Part shown: positions 1 to 9,284 of the stretch, piece by piece
Layout of the letters: each line of letters starts with the position of its first letter
Numbering within the stretch: position 1 is the first letter of the stretch
Assembly (NCBI RefSeq): GCF_901447155.2
Contig: NZ_LR588419.1
Location: 17,079 to 81,078, forward strand
Length of the DNA stretch: 64,000 nucleotides
Reading direction: 5' to 3'
From: Peptoniphilus catoniae
Lineage (GTDB): Bacteria > Bacillota > Clostridia > Tissierellales > Peptoniphilaceae
The notes under the pieces: generated by a model
Database searches by the model: none
What the model was told of the DNA's origin: nothing
What the model saw: only the letters and a program-made list of their open reading frames with translations
Position numbers and translations under genes: made by a program

Positions 1-1006
1 CCAAGCTGTTAAAGTCAACCCATTGAAGGTAGGTTCCTTCCAATAGTGGTGCTTTAATATCAGGATGCTTGCTTTCAAAAAAGTCTTTTACAAGCTTTTG
101 GTTTTCATCTATTACATCCAGGCATTTATCAAACCAGTCTTCACATTCATTATAGGCTATTTCACAAGCCTTATAGCCCAGAGCCGTGCAAGTGGATATA
201 CTCATAGCCTCAAGAGAATCCGTTAATTTTTCTCTAAGGTCCTTATTTTTAACAATAACATTGCTAAGCATCATGCCGGCAAGGTTAAAGGTCTTTGAAG
301 GTGCCGTAAAGGTTATTGTTTTTTCTGCAACCTTATCATTTATAGTTTGAAAAACTGTGTGCTTATGTCCCTTATAAACAAAGTCCATATGGATTTCATC
401 GCAAAGCATAATTAAATTATTTTTTTCAACTATTTGGGCAATTTTTTCAAGCTCTTCTTTTTCCCAAACTCTTCCTACAGGATTATGGGGTGAACAGAAG
501 AGTAGTATTTTGTTTTCTTCCTTTGATGCAAGCTCTTCTAAAAGTTCAAAATCTATTTCATATCTTTCTTTTTTTATAAGTGGACATCTGACAAGCTTTC
601 TATTTTGCAGTTCAATAGCCGAGAAAAATGGATAGTAAACCGGCGGCATAACTATAACTCCGTCTCCCTTGTTGCTGAACTTATTTATAGCTGCATAAAT
701 GGCCGGGACAACTCCCGGAGTATTAATTATCCACTCTCTTTTTACATCAAAATCATGTCTTCTCTTCATCCAGGATATTAGAGCTTCAAAGAAAGGGTCA
801 TTAGCCTCAGTGTATCCTAAAACATTTTGATCTAAATATTCCTTTAAACCTTCCCTAATTTCTGGAGCAATGGGAAATTCCATGTCAGCTACTGAAAGAG
901 GTACTACCTCACCGGTAGAAAGCTCAGGTCTTTTTTTCACCATTCTGTCCCATTTAGGGGATCCCTTTCCCACTCTGTTTAATTTGCTTTCAAAATCGTA
1001 TCTCAT
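1..1006 (-). CDS. patB: PatB/MalY-type C-S lyase (aminotransferase fold), truncated by window edge
   Basis: The 335 visible codons match class I/II PLP enzymes of the MalY/PatB branch, cystathionine beta-lyases that break C-S bonds of cysteine conjugates. The PLP lysine lies in the SKTFNLAG motif (K238), the PLP-pyridine aspartate in DEIHMDF (D203), and the substrate-side motif HNPVGR is at about 174. The N-terminal WDR and ADMEFP stretches are also typical of this branch. The ATG at 1006 has an AGGAGG site just upstream that overlaps the end of the gamma-glutamyltransferase gene, leaving 8 bp between them, so the two are almost certainly co-transcribed. The C-terminus lies outside the window. 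The pairing suggests stepwise cleavage of gamma-glutamyl-cysteinyl compounds, which is inference. The exact sulfur substrate cannot be read from sequence. Confidence 0.88.
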   Translation of the reverse strand, partial: MRYDFESKLNRVGKGSPKWDRMVKKRPELSTGEVVPLSVADMEFPIAPEIREGLKEYLDQNVLGYTEANDPFFEALISWMKRRHDFDVKREWIINTPGVVPAIYAAINKFSNKGDGVIVMPPVYYPFFSAIELQNRKLVRCPLIKKERYEIDFELLEELASKEENKILLFCSPHNPVGRVWEKEELEKIAQIVEKNNLIMLCDEIHMDFVYKGHKHTVFQTINDKVAEKTITFTAPSKTFNLAGMMLSNVIVKNKDLREKLTDSLEAMSISTCTALGYKACEIAYNECEDWFDKCLDVIDENQKLVKDFFESKHPDIKAPLLEGTYLQWVDFNSL

Positions 1007-1014
1007 TTTTCCTC

Positions 1015-2628
1015 CTATATTCCAAGGACGCATCCGTCAGTTCTCGGTTCCGTTCCTCCAAGGTATACTCCCTTTTCTCTTAATATTATTTGTCCTCTAC
1101 CCATGTCTGTTCTATCTGATACAAGATCTATTTCGTGTTCTCTTTTCTTTAAGTCTTTAACTATATTGGATTCATAATCTTCTTCAATTTCCACCTTTTT
1201 GCCCTTTATCCATTGCCATCTTGGAGCATCTAAAGCTGCCTGTGGATTAAGTCCATCATCTATCATTCTTATAAGAACCTGAAGATGACCTTGAGGCTGC
1301 ATAAAGCCTCCCATAACTCCAAAAGGTCCCAAGGCTTTGCCATCTTGAGTTAAAAATCCCGGAATAATTGTATGATAGGGTCTGGTGCCTCCTACTAATC
1401 CGTTTGGTCTTGTGTCGTCAAAGTCAAAATTGTGTGCCCTGTTATTTAGAGATATGCCTGTTTTTTCAACTACAACTCCACTACCGAATCCCATATAATT
1501 TGACTGTATAAAAGAGATCATGTTTTCGTCCTTATCTGCTGCTGCCAAATAAATTGTAGATCCTTCACCAGGGGTACCGACTTTAGGGTCAAGTGCCTTT
1601 TCTTCAAGTTGATTTTTCCTTAATGTTAAATAGTCCTCCTTTAGAAGCTCTCTAAAATGAGGTCTCATTCTTTCCGGTTCGGCTACATATTCCTTTGCAT
1701 CTACATAGGCACTTTTTAAGGCTTCTATAGCATAATGGGTCTTTTCCTCTTCAGTCATATGGGAAAAGTCAAATTTATTAAGAATCTTAAGAGCCATTAA
1801 AACTGTTATCCCATGTCCGTTGGGAGGGAGTTCCCAAACATCTATACCTCTGTAATTTACAGATAAGGGTTCTACCCACTCAGGTTTATAGGAAGAAAGG
1901 TCCTCTGTAGTTAAAAGTCCTCCTTTTTCCCTTACATAATCAGATATTGCCTTTGCAAGCTTGCCCCTATAAAAGGACTCTCCATTAGTTTTTACTATTT
2001 CCCTTAGACTTTCAGCTAGGTCTTTAAGTTTTACAACCTCTCCTGAATATGGTGCCCTGCCATTTATAGTAAAGGTGTCAAAAAAGCCCTTATAGGCAGG
2101 ATCATCTTTAAATTTAGAATACTTTTCCACTTGAGCTTTCCAAAGCTGACTTATAGTAGGACTTACAGGATAACCTTCTTCAGCAAGCTTTATAGCAGGA
2201 GCCGCTATTTCTTCAAGACTGAGTTTGCCGAATCTTTCATGTAAGCTTATCCAACCGCCTACAGCTCCCGGTACATCTACAGATAAGGGACCTGTTTGAG
2301 GGATAGAATTATATCCCAGATCCTTTAGCTTTTGCATTTTTAGGTCTACAGGAGCAGGTCCACTGGCATTAAGTCCATAAAGCTTTCCATCCATGGACAC
2401 TATGGCAAAGGCATCTGATCCCAAACCATTACCTGTAGGTTCAACTACAACATGAACCATTGCCATTGCAAGGGCTGCATCTACACAGTTGCCCCCGGCC
2501 TTCATTATGTCCGTTCCCGCTATAGTTGCATAGGTGTTTGATGAGGCTGCCATAGCTGATTTGCCATATACCACCGTCCTTCTACTTTTATAGGGATAAA
2601 AAATATTGTCCGTTTTCAAAATAAACAT
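1015..2628 (-). CDS. ggt: gamma-glutamyltransferase family (Ntn hydrolase, YwrD-like)
   Basis: At 537 residues this is the usual length of the gamma-glutamyltransferase/acylase family, which transfers or hydrolyses gamma-glutamyl groups. The N-terminal block SRRTVVYGKSAMAASS and the GGNCVDAALA and VVEPTGNG motifs identify the family. The autocatalytic nucleophile should be T358 in GEGSTIYL, which starts the small subunit after self-cleavage. The GSGVVV and GGTRPYHT motifs follow. No signal peptide is visible, so it resembles the cytoplasmic YwrD branch rather than secreted GGT. The annotated ATG sits directly on its AAAGGA site with no spacing. A TTG three codons further in (2617-2619) has better spacing and may be the real start. 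It is transcribed with the C-S lyase downstream and divergently from ogt. Confidence 0.86.
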   Translation of the reverse strand: MFILKTDNIFYPYKSRRTVVYGKSAMAASSNTYATIAGTDIMKAGGNCVDAALAMAMVHVVVEPTGNGLGSDAFAIVSMDGKLYGLNASGPAPVDLKMQKLKDLGYNSIPQTGPLSVDVPGAVGGWISLHERFGKLSLEEIAAPAIKLAEEGYPVSPTISQLWKAQVEKYSKFKDDPAYKGFFDTFTINGRAPYSGEVVKLKDLAESLREIVKTNGESFYRGKLAKAISDYVREKGGLLTTEDLSSYKPEWVEPLSVNYRGIDVWELPPNGHGITVLMALKILNKFDFSHMTEEEKTHYAIEALKSAYVDAKEYVAEPERMRPHFRELLKEDYLTLRKNQLEEKALDPKVGTPGEGSTIYLAAADKDENMISFIQSNYMGFGSGVVVEKTGISLNNRAHNFDFDDTRPNGLVGGTRPYHTIIPGFLTQDGKALGPFGVMGGFMQPQGHLQVLIRMIDDGLNPQAALDAPRWQWIKGKKVEIEEDYESNIVKDLKKREHEIDLVSDRTDMGRGQIILREKGVYLGGTEPRTDGCVLGI

Positions 2629-2712
2629 CCTTTCTTGATATCTATATTTTCCTGTATTATAGTTAAATTATCCGACAAACTTAACTTATAATCAACTTTT
2701 AAAGGAGTTTTT

Positions 2713-3225
2713 ATGAAATATATTAAAAAATATGTATCTCCTATAGGAGACCTTTTATTAATAAGCGACGGCGAAGGTCTTTGCGGTTTATACTTTATAG
2801 GAGAAAAATACTTGGACAAAAACCTTAAGGTCCATGAAAAAGATCTTAAAATTTTTAAGGATACTTTTAACTGGTTGGACCTTTATTTTAAGGGGCAAGA
2901 ACCTCCTTTTATACCTAAGCTTAATCTTATAGGAAGCGATTTTAGAAAATCCGTTTGGGAAATTCTTTTAACTATTCCCTATGGACAAACTACCAGCTAC
3001 AAAAATATTGCCCACATTATTGCAGAAAAAAGATCAATGGATAAAATGTCTCCTCAAGCTGTAGGAGGAGCTGTAGGACATAATCCCATATCAATTATAG
3101 TGCCCTGTCATAGAGTTGTAGGTGCAAATGGAAATCTTACAGGCTATGCTGCTGGCCTTGATAAAAAAATCGCACTTTTAAAACTTGAAGGTCTTAATAT
3201 GTCAAAATTTTCTTATCCGAAATAA
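2713..3225 (+). CDS. ogt: methylated-DNA-protein-cysteine methyltransferase
   Basis: This is a suicide repair protein that takes a methyl group from O6-methylguanine or O4-methylthymine onto its own cysteine. The acceptor is C132 in the signature IVPCHRVVGANG, and the winged-helix DNA-binding part (GSDFRKSVWEILLTIPYG, then SYKNIA) precedes it. At 170 residues it is a complete Ogt-type protein without an Ada regulatory domain. The ATG is preceded by AAAGGAG with good spacing. An insertion-like EKRSMDKMS stretch lies between the helix-turn-helix and the active site, where most family members are shorter. It stands alone and is divergent from the gamma-glutamyltransferase operon. Confidence 0.93.
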   Translation: MKYIKKYVSPIGDLLLISDGEGLCGLYFIGEKYLDKNLKVHEKDLKIFKDTFNWLDLYFKGQEPPFIPKLNLIGSDFRKSVWEILLTIPYGQTTSYKNIAHIIAEKRSMDKMSPQAVGGAVGHNPISIIVPCHRVVGANGNLTGYAAGLDKKIALLKLEGLNMSKFSYPK

Positions 3226-3316
3226 TTTATTAATCTTTATCAATTACTTAATCTTTTAGTTTTTAATTTTCTAATCTAATGTGGTATAATCTCTATCTAT
3301 ATAAGGAGGGATTATT

Positions 3317-4720
3317 TTGCTTGATAATTTAACTGCTTTATTAAAAAGTATGAATGGAATTCTTTGGGGAGCTCCCCTTATGATTTTATTAGTGGGCTTT
3401 GGTCTTACTTCTACTATATATTTAAGGTTTCCCCAATTTACAAGACTAGGCTACGGATTTAAAGAAACCTTCGGCAAGGCACTGTCCAAAGATAAGACTG
3501 AGGAAGGTTCTATGTCTTCATTTCAAGCTTTATCCACAGCTATAGCTGCCCAGGTAGGTACCGGAAATATAGGTGGCGTTGCAGGAGCTATAGTATCAGG
3601 AGGTCCCGGGGCGGTTTTTTGGATGTGGATTACAGCAATACTCGGTATGTCAACTATATCCGTCGAAGCAATTTTGGCACAAAAGTACAGAGAAATAAGA
3701 GATGGTCAGTATGTAGGAGGACCGGCCTTTTATATAAGCAAGGGCTTAAAAAACAGAGGACTTTCAAGTCTGGGCTACTTCCTAGCAGGAGCCTTTTCAA
3801 TTCTTATAATCCTGGCCTTAGGCTTTATCGGCAATATGGTTCAGTCCAATTCCATATCCTCTGCCTTGGCTGAAGCCTTTAACCTACCTGAACTTTTTGT
3901 TGGTATAGCTATTGCACTTACTGCAGCCTTTATTTTTATAGGAGGCATTAAACGTATAGGATCATTTGCTGAAAGAGTCGTTCCCCTAATGGCACTTATT
4001 TACATAATCGGTTCAATTGTCGTTCTTGTTAAGTTTAACAATATGATAGTGCCGGTATTTAAGGCTATATTTGAATCCGCCTTTTCAGCTAAAGCCGTTT
4101 TAGGTGGAGCTGTAGGTGTATCAGTTAAAACTGCAATTAGATATGGTGTAGCAAGGGGTCTTTTCTCCAACGAAGCCGGTATGGGTTCCACCCCTAACTC
4201 CCATGCAGTTGCAAATGTCTACCATCCTGTAATTCAAGGTTGTGTTGCTATGATAGGAGTATTTATAGACACTATCCTTGTATGTACAGCAACCTCCCTT
4301 GTAGTTCTTGCTACAGATGCCCACAACAGCGGTAAGGAAGGGGTAATGATTACTATGGAAGCTTTTAGACGTGCCTTTGGGGATACCGGAGCAAAGTTTC
4401 TTGCCATAGCCTTAGTATTTTTTGCCTTTACAACTATTATCGGCTGGTACTACTTTGGTGAATCCAATACTAAGTACCTTTTTAAATCAAAATCAGCTAT
4501 AAGGGTTTATCAGGCTATTGCCCTTTGCTTTATGGTCTTAGGTTCTGTGCAAAAAGTTAATTTTGTTTGGGAGCTTACAGACTTATTTAACGGTCTAATG
4601 GTTATCCCTAATATAATTGGTCTTTTTATCCTACTTAATGAAGCTAAGGATATGTATAGGGACTTTGACCTTCAAGTAAGATCAGGAGAAAAGTTAAGCT
4701 ACAAGTATAAACATTTATAA
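3317..4720 (+). CDS. sodium:alanine symporter family (AGCS) transporter
   Basis: This is a membrane carrier of the alanine/glycine:cation symporter family, importing small neutral amino acids with sodium or protons. The family block GTGNIGGVAGAI is at residues 81-92, and NEAGMGSTPNSHA and WYYFGES appear later in the expected order. The 467-residue length and about ten hydrophobic segments fit the family. The start is TTG at 3317, placed 6 bp after a strong AAGGAGGG. It has its own upstream region and ends before a bidirectional terminator, so it is monocistronic. Substrate preference for alanine or glycine is family knowledge. The dipeptide epimerase on the other side of the terminator would release alanine-containing dipeptides, which fits but does not prove a link. 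Confidence 0.9.
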   Translation: MLDNLTALLKSMNGILWGAPLMILLVGFGLTSTIYLRFPQFTRLGYGFKETFGKALSKDKTEEGSMSSFQALSTAIAAQVGTGNIGGVAGAIVSGGPGAVFWMWITAILGMSTISVEAILAQKYREIRDGQYVGGPAFYISKGLKNRGLSSLGYFLAGAFSILIILALGFIGNMVQSNSISSALAEAFNLPELFVGIAIALTAAFIFIGGIKRIGSFAERVVPLMALIYIIGSIVVLVKFNNMIVPVFKAIFESAFSAKAVLGGAVGVSVKTAIRYGVARGLFSNEAGMGSTPNSHAVANVYHPVIQGCVAMIGVFIDTILVCTATSLVVLATDAHNSGKEGVMITMEAFRRAFGDTGAKFLAIALVFFAFTTIIGWYYFGESNTKYLFKSKSAIRVYQAIALCFMVLGSVQKVNFVWELTDLFNGLMVIPNIIGLFILLNEAKDMYRDFDLQVRSGEKLSYKYKHL

Positions 4721-4764
4721 TTTTTGGTCTATCTATAACTGAAGCTTTATAAAAAACAATAAAA

Positions 4765-4804
4765 AACTCTCTCGCCAAATCATTTTAGATTGACGGGAGA
4801 GTTT
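4765..4804. terminator. bidirectional terminator between convergent genes
   Basis: AACTCTCTCGCC pairs with GACGGGAGAGTT across a 16-nt loop, giving about 11 pairs with one mismatch. A-rich sequence precedes it and T-rich sequence follows, so it can end both the symporter and the convergent epimerase transcripts. Confidence 0.75.
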
Positions 4805-4842
4805 TGTTTAATTAAGATATTAATTTACATTAAAATATCGAT

Positions 4843-5910
4843 TTAAAAGTCTATTTCAAGTCCAAGACCCGGTGCTTCTGATAGAGTAATGATTCCGCCC
4901 TCTTGAGTGAATCCTCCTTTTATTCCCGGAAGCTCTTCAACCATTCTGTAACTATCAAGGTCAGCATACTCGATATTTTTCTTTGCTGCTGCAAGGGCAG
5001 CTCCAGCTGCTATACCTACTCTTGTTTCACTCATGCAGCCTATCATACACTTTAGACCTGCCGCTTCTGCAACTGCATTTATTTGCAATGCAGGGAAAAG
5101 TCCTCCGGCCTTCATTAATTTTATATTAATAATATCAGTAGCCTCTTCCTTAACGGCTCTTATTGCATCCTTAGGACCATGAACTGATTCATCCATCATA
5201 AGCTCTTGACTAATATGATCCTTAACAAATTTAAGTCCTGTAAAATCCCAATAAGGTAAAGGTTGCTCTATTTCATCTACGTGATACTTTTCCATTTTTT
5301 TCATTACATTTACAGCTTGCTTCTTATCATAGCCTTGGTTGGCATCAAGTCTAAGACTTATACCGTCACCTACAGCCTCTCTGATTTTAGCTATAGCTTC
5401 AAGGTCATCCTCTTGGTTAATTCCGATTTTTATTTTTAAAATTTTAAAACCTTCATCTACATATTTTTTAGCAAGCTTTGCCATTTCATCCGGAGTGTCT
5501 ATTCCAATAGTCATATCAGATTTTACTTGATTAGAATTGCCTCCAAGAAGTTTATAAACAGGTAGTCCTGCCTTTTTGCCCAGTATATCGTAAAGTGCAA
5601 AGTCTATAGCTGCCTTGCCTGCAGACTTACCTACTATATGTCTATCCATTTTTCTGTGGATTCTTTCTATAGCAAGAGGGTCTTCTCCTATTAAAATAGG
5701 TTTAATACCTTCCAAGAATACCTCTATATCTCCTATACAATCTCCGGTAACAGGTTCAAAGGGGCTGGCTTCACCATAACCTACTATTCCCTCATCTGTT
5801 GTTACCTTAACTAAAAGAGATTCAGTTTTTGATTCATCTCTTAAAGCAATTTTAAATTTTACCTTAGCTACAGGGCTTAAAATGGTCCACGCAATATCAA
5901 CTATTTTCAT
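4843..5910 (-). CDS. dipeptide epimerase (L-Ala-D/L-Glu epimerase type), enolase superfamily
   Basis: This is a mandelate-racemase/muconate-cycloisomerase fold enzyme of 355 residues. Catalytic residues from the chosen start are the KxK pair in LKIKIG (K159, K161), metal ligands D189 in LDANQG, E215 in EIEQP and D240 in MDESVHGP, and the second base K264 in INIKLMKAGG. The C-terminal DLD at 317-319 is the DxD motif that dipeptide epimerases use to bind the substrate amino group. This points to L-Ala-D-Glu, the dipeptide released from peptidoglycan. The open frame begins at 5940, but the ATG at 5910 has AGAGGTG at proper spacing and gives the family's usual N-terminus. It is the last gene of the opp operon, 10 bp after the transglutaminase gene. 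Confidence 0.87.
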   Translation of the reverse strand: MKIVDIAWTILSPVAKVKFKIALRDESKTESLLVKVTTDEGIVGYGEASPFEPVTGDCIGDIEVFLEGIKPILIGEDPLAIERIHRKMDRHIVGKSAGKAAIDFALYDILGKKAGLPVYKLLGGNSNQVKSDMTIGIDTPDEMAKLAKKYVDEGFKILKIKIGINQEDDLEAIAKIREAVGDGISLRLDANQGYDKKQAVNVMKKMEKYHVDEIEQPLPYWDFTGLKFVKDHISQELMMDESVHGPKDAIRAVKEEATDIINIKLMKAGGLFPALQINAVAEAAGLKCMIGCMSETRVGIAAGAALAAAKKNIEYADLDSYRMVEELPGIKGGFTQEGGIITLSEAPGLGLEIDF

Positions 5911-5920
5911 TTTACACCTC

Positions 5921-7291
5921 TTAAATTTCAACTTCTTCAATATCTACTACAACTTGATTTGTAACATAATCTTCTTCACTTAACCTTTGGTCTTCATACT
6001 CTATTTCTCCATCTTGATTATCATAAGGATCTCTCCTTAAATAATTAAGTTGAGGATTAAAGTCATATTGGAAGCTTGATGTTGCAGGCATTCTGAAAGG
6101 CTCTAGATTTCCGAAATAGAAGTTCCATCTTTCTTCAGCACCTTCTCTGTAAGCAGCTCCACCAAAAGAACAGTCAGCAAAAAGCCAACCGAAAGGTTCA
6201 ATATAAAATTGTGCCCAGTCATGGTTGCCTATGGATTTAGCATTGGCATATAGGCCTGCCTGCCATCTTGCAGGGATCTTTGCTATACGACACATGGTTA
6301 TAAATAAAAGAGCCTGAATACCGCAGTCTCCCTTTAGAGAGCTTGCACCATAGGTGGGTATATTGGTTATTGAAAAATATGGCCTTACAAAGGAGTACAT
6401 AACCTTACTTGTTATAAAATCATATATTTTTCTAGCCTTTATAAGAGGATTCTTTTCATCCCCCAAAACTTCCTCAGTAAGTTCCCTTAAATAAGGATTA
6501 AAAACTATATGAGGAGGAAACTCTTCAGTATAGAAGTTAGGTTGGAAATTACTTACCTCTTCCGGTTTAGGATCTTTATAAGCTACATGGTTTATAAACT
6601 CATAGTCCACATAGAACTCGTCGTCTTCCTTATAGTCTTCCTCAAAATACACTGTTCTTAAAGGACTGTAAGGACCTGAAATAGATTTAGGTTCATGGGA
6701 AGTAGAAAGAATCTTAAAATTCTTAACCTGAGAATATTCTATAGGTATAGGAATATGTACTCTGATTTTTTTGCCGGGTCTTTCTGCTTCCTTCTTAAGC
6801 TTTATAGAAGCTTTTATTCTGATTTTATAGGCTAGGTCACCCTTTGATTTCATCTTGGCAATTACTTCATTAAGCATATCAAAGTTGCCTTCCTTGTCCA
6901 TAAGATCCTTTTTATCTATAACTCTTTTTGCCAATTCAGGTACTGTCTTTACAAGATTTGCCACCATATCATCTTTGAAATGAACTTCCCCGTTTATATA
7001 GTACCAATCTATTGAATCTAAATCTCTAAGCTCCTCAAGCTCCTCTTCCTTAAAATCTTCGAAAGATTCTTGAAGAATTTTAAGGGCTTCTTCATAATTA
7101 TAGGGATAACTTTTCGGAATTATATCAATAATATACTTTTCAAGCTCTAGCCTTTGTTTTAAAGCATTGGGAATATCTTTTTTAAGTCTTAAGTCTATTA
7201 CTCTCTTAAGTCTGTCAAAATCTCCATAAGCTTTTAACTTTGCAAGGTCTTCCGGTAAATCAACTTCCAAATATTTTAAATTTTCATTCAT
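5921..7291 (-). CDS. transglutaminase-like cysteine peptidase fold protein
   Basis: A 456-residue cytoplasmic protein without signal peptide or membrane segments. The C-terminal third carries a transglutaminase-like core with the catalytic triad C323 (KGDCGIQ), H357 (GNHDWA) and D373 (FADCS). Bacterial members of this fold usually act as peptidases or amidases rather than cross-linking enzymes. The N-terminal 180 residues are charged and helical, and the central part (about 175-235) looks like a beta domain. The gene sits 10 bp after oppF and 10 bp before the dipeptide epimerase, within one operon. A role in trimming imported peptides before epimerisation is therefore likely, but this is inference from context. 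The substrate cannot be named from sequence. Confidence 0.78.
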   Translation of the reverse strand: MNENLKYLEVDLPEDLAKLKAYGDFDRLKRVIDLRLKKDIPNALKQRLELEKYIIDIIPKSYPYNYEEALKILQESFEDFKEEELEELRDLDSIDWYYINGEVHFKDDMVANLVKTVPELAKRVIDKKDLMDKEGNFDMLNEVIAKMKSKGDLAYKIRIKASIKLKKEAERPGKKIRVHIPIPIEYSQVKNFKILSTSHEPKSISGPYSPLRTVYFEEDYKEDDEFYVDYEFINHVAYKDPKPEEVSNFQPNFYTEEFPPHIVFNPYLRELTEEVLGDEKNPLIKARKIYDFITSKVMYSFVRPYFSITNIPTYGASSLKGDCGIQALLFITMCRIAKIPARWQAGLYANAKSIGNHDWAQFYIEPFGWLFADCSFGGAAYREGAEERWNFYFGNLEPFRMPATSSFQYDFNPQLNYLRRDPYDNQDGEIEYEDQRLSEEDYVTNQVVVDIEEVEI

Positions 7292-7300
7292 TTTAGCCTC

Positions 7301-8278
7301 CTAGAGTCTTTGTGGATAGTTACATGCAACATAATGATCCTTTGCTATCTCTTTAAGAACCGGCTTTTCTAAAAGACAGTCTCCTTTCACAATTGGACAC
7401 CTTGAAGCAAAAGGACAACCCTTAGGTTGATCTATAGCACTTGGTATATCCCCTTTTAATTGAGCTTTTAAAGGCTCACTTTCAAAGTCTATATTGGGTA
7501 TTGATGCTAAAAGAGCCTTTGTATAAGGGTGGGCACTATGAAAGTAAAGTTCGTCTTTATCAGCAAGTTCCATTAAATATCCTAAATACATTACAGCAAC
7601 TCTGTCTGATATATGATAAATTACATTAAGGTTGTGAGATATAAAGGCATAGGTTAAATTGGATTTTTCCTGCAAATCCATAAGCAGATTTATAATTTGT
7701 GACTGAATAGATACGTCAAGAGCCGATACAGGTTCGTCGCAAACCATAAATTTAGGTGTAAGAGCAAGGGCTCTGGCTATTCCTATTCTTTGTCTTTGAC
7801 CTCCTGAAAATTCGTGAGGATACCTTCTTACATAAATAGTATCCAAGCCGCAAAGCTTCATAAGCTCCTTAACTCTTTCAGTTCTTTCTTTTTTTGAATA
7901 AAGGTTTTGATATTCAAAGGGTTCAGCTATTATGTCTCCTACAGTCATTCTCGGGTCTAAGGAAGAATAGGGATCCTGAAAAATTATTTGCAGATCCTTT
8001 CTATAAGGCTTCATTTCCTTTTCGCTTAAATTTGAAATGTCCTTGTCTTCATATATTATTTTACCTTGACTGGGCTGGGTAAGTCTTATCATAAGTCTTC
8101 CCAGTGTAGTCTTTCCACAACCGGACTCGCCTACTATTCCTAAGGTTTCTCCTTGATAAATATTAAGACTTACTTTATTTACCGCATGGACATAGGTTTT
8201 TTCTTCCCCAATCTTCTTTCCCTTAACAGCAAATCTTTTTACAACATCTTCAAGTCTAAGAAGGGCTTTATTTTCCAT
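7301..8278 (-). CDS. oppF: oligopeptide ABC transporter ATP-binding protein OppF
   Basis: One of two ATPase subunits of the peptide importer. Walker A is GESGCGKTT, the signature is FSGGQRQR, Walker B ends in CDEPVSALD, and the switch histidine lies in FISHNLNV. The C-terminal cysteine-rich block CPFASRCP is the oligopeptide/dipeptide ATPase extension, which often carries an iron-sulfur cluster. I place the start at ATG 8278 (325 residues) because GGGAGG lies 9 bp upstream; the frame is open to 8302, overlapping oppD further. It overlaps the oppD stop by 11 bp, which suggests translational coupling. It is the fifth gene of the operon. Confidence 0.93.
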   Translation of the reverse strand: MENKALLRLEDVVKRFAVKGKKIGEEKTYVHAVNKVSLNIYQGETLGIVGESGCGKTTLGRLMIRLTQPSQGKIIYEDKDISNLSEKEMKPYRKDLQIIFQDPYSSLDPRMTVGDIIAEPFEYQNLYSKKERTERVKELMKLCGLDTIYVRRYPHEFSGGQRQRIGIARALALTPKFMVCDEPVSALDVSIQSQIINLLMDLQEKSNLTYAFISHNLNVIYHISDRVAVMYLGYLMELADKDELYFHSAHPYTKALLASIPNIDFESEPLKAQLKGDIPSAIDQPKGCPFASRCPIVKGDCLLEKPVLKEIAKDHYVACNYPQRL

Positions 8279-9269
8279 TATTTTCTTCCTCCCTTCCCTC
8301 ATTTGAATAAAGGAAGCAACGAACTTCCCTACCTTCCTTTGTTTTTACAAGCTCAGGCCTTTTTATCTTGCAAATATCCATGCATTTGTGACATCTTGGA
8401 TGAAATAGGCATCCCTCAGGCCTGTTACTTAATGAAGGCACCATACCTTCAATTACAGTTAATCTCTCTTCATTTTTATTGACTGTCGGTATAGATTCTA
8501 AAAGAGCTTGGGTATAGGGATGAAGAGGTTTCATAAATAAATCCTTTGCAGAACTGTATTCCATTTCCTTACCTGCATACATTACCATTACATTGTCACT
8601 TACTTGAGCCACTACCCCCAAGTCGTGGGTAATCATAATTACCGAAGTATTAAGATCCTTCTTCAGTTTATTAATAAGCTCCAAAATCTGTGCCTGTATA
8701 GTTACATCAAGGGCTGTAGTAGGCTCATCACATATTAAAAGAGAAGGGTTGCAACATAAGGCTATTGCTATCATGGCACGTTGCCTCATTCCTCCTGAAA
8801 GTTGATGTGGATAATCATCTATTCTTTTTTCGGGATTAGCTATACCTACTTTTCTAAGCATATCTATAGCTTTTTCCCTTGCCTCTTTTTTATTAAGTTT
8901 TTGGTGAATTCTAAGGCTTTCCATAATTTGATAGCCTATTGTTAACACGGGATTTAAGGCTGTCATAGGCTCCTGAAAAATCATAGCCACCTTATCTCCC
9001 CTAATATTTTGCATCTCTTCCTTTGATTTATTCAGTATAGATTCATTATCGAGTATAATTTCTCCACTTACAATTTTACCCGGAGGACTTTGAACCAGTC
9101 TCATAATAGATAGGGCGGTAACACTTTTACCACTTCCTGATTCTCCGACTATGCCGAGAGTTTCACCTTTATTAAGTGAAAAGCTTACATCGTCAAGAGC
9201 ATAAACAACGCCCTCTGTAGTATAAAAATAAGTGCTTAGATTTTTCACTTCTAATAGTTTGTCTTTCAC
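8268..9269 (-). CDS. oppD: oligopeptide ABC transporter ATP-binding protein OppD
   Basis: This is the partner ATPase of OppF, 333 residues long. Walker A is GESGSGKSV, the Q-loop is FQEPMTALNP, the signature is LSGGMRQR and Walker B ends in CDEPTTALD. The C-terminal block carries CLFHPRC and further cysteines, matching the oligopeptide ATPase extension. It follows oppC by 15 bp and overlaps oppF. The order here is oppA-B-C-D-F, the standard arrangement. Substrates are short peptides; gamma-glutamyl or muropeptide preference is inferred only from the downstream enzymes. Confidence 0.93.
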   Translation of the reverse strand: MKDKLLEVKNLSTYFYTTEGVVYALDDVSFSLNKGETLGIVGESGSGKSVTALSIMRLVQSPPGKIVSGEIILDNESILNKSKEEMQNIRGDKVAMIFQEPMTALNPVLTIGYQIMESLRIHQKLNKKEAREKAIDMLRKVGIANPEKRIDDYPHQLSGGMRQRAMIAIALCCNPSLLICDEPTTALDVTIQAQILELINKLKKDLNTSVIMITHDLGVVAQVSDNVMVMYAGKEMEYSSAKDLFMKPLHPYTQALLESIPTVNKNEERLTVIEGMVPSLSNRPEGCLFHPRCHKCMDICKIKRPELVKTKEGREVRCFLYSNEGREEENNGK

Positions 9270-9284
9270 GTTAACTCTCCTAGC

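Noticed and set aside
870-1160. Plus-strand open frame across the C-S lyase and gamma-glutamyltransferase junction
   Set aside because: It is antisense to two well-supported genes and their ribosome site, with no recognisable protein features.
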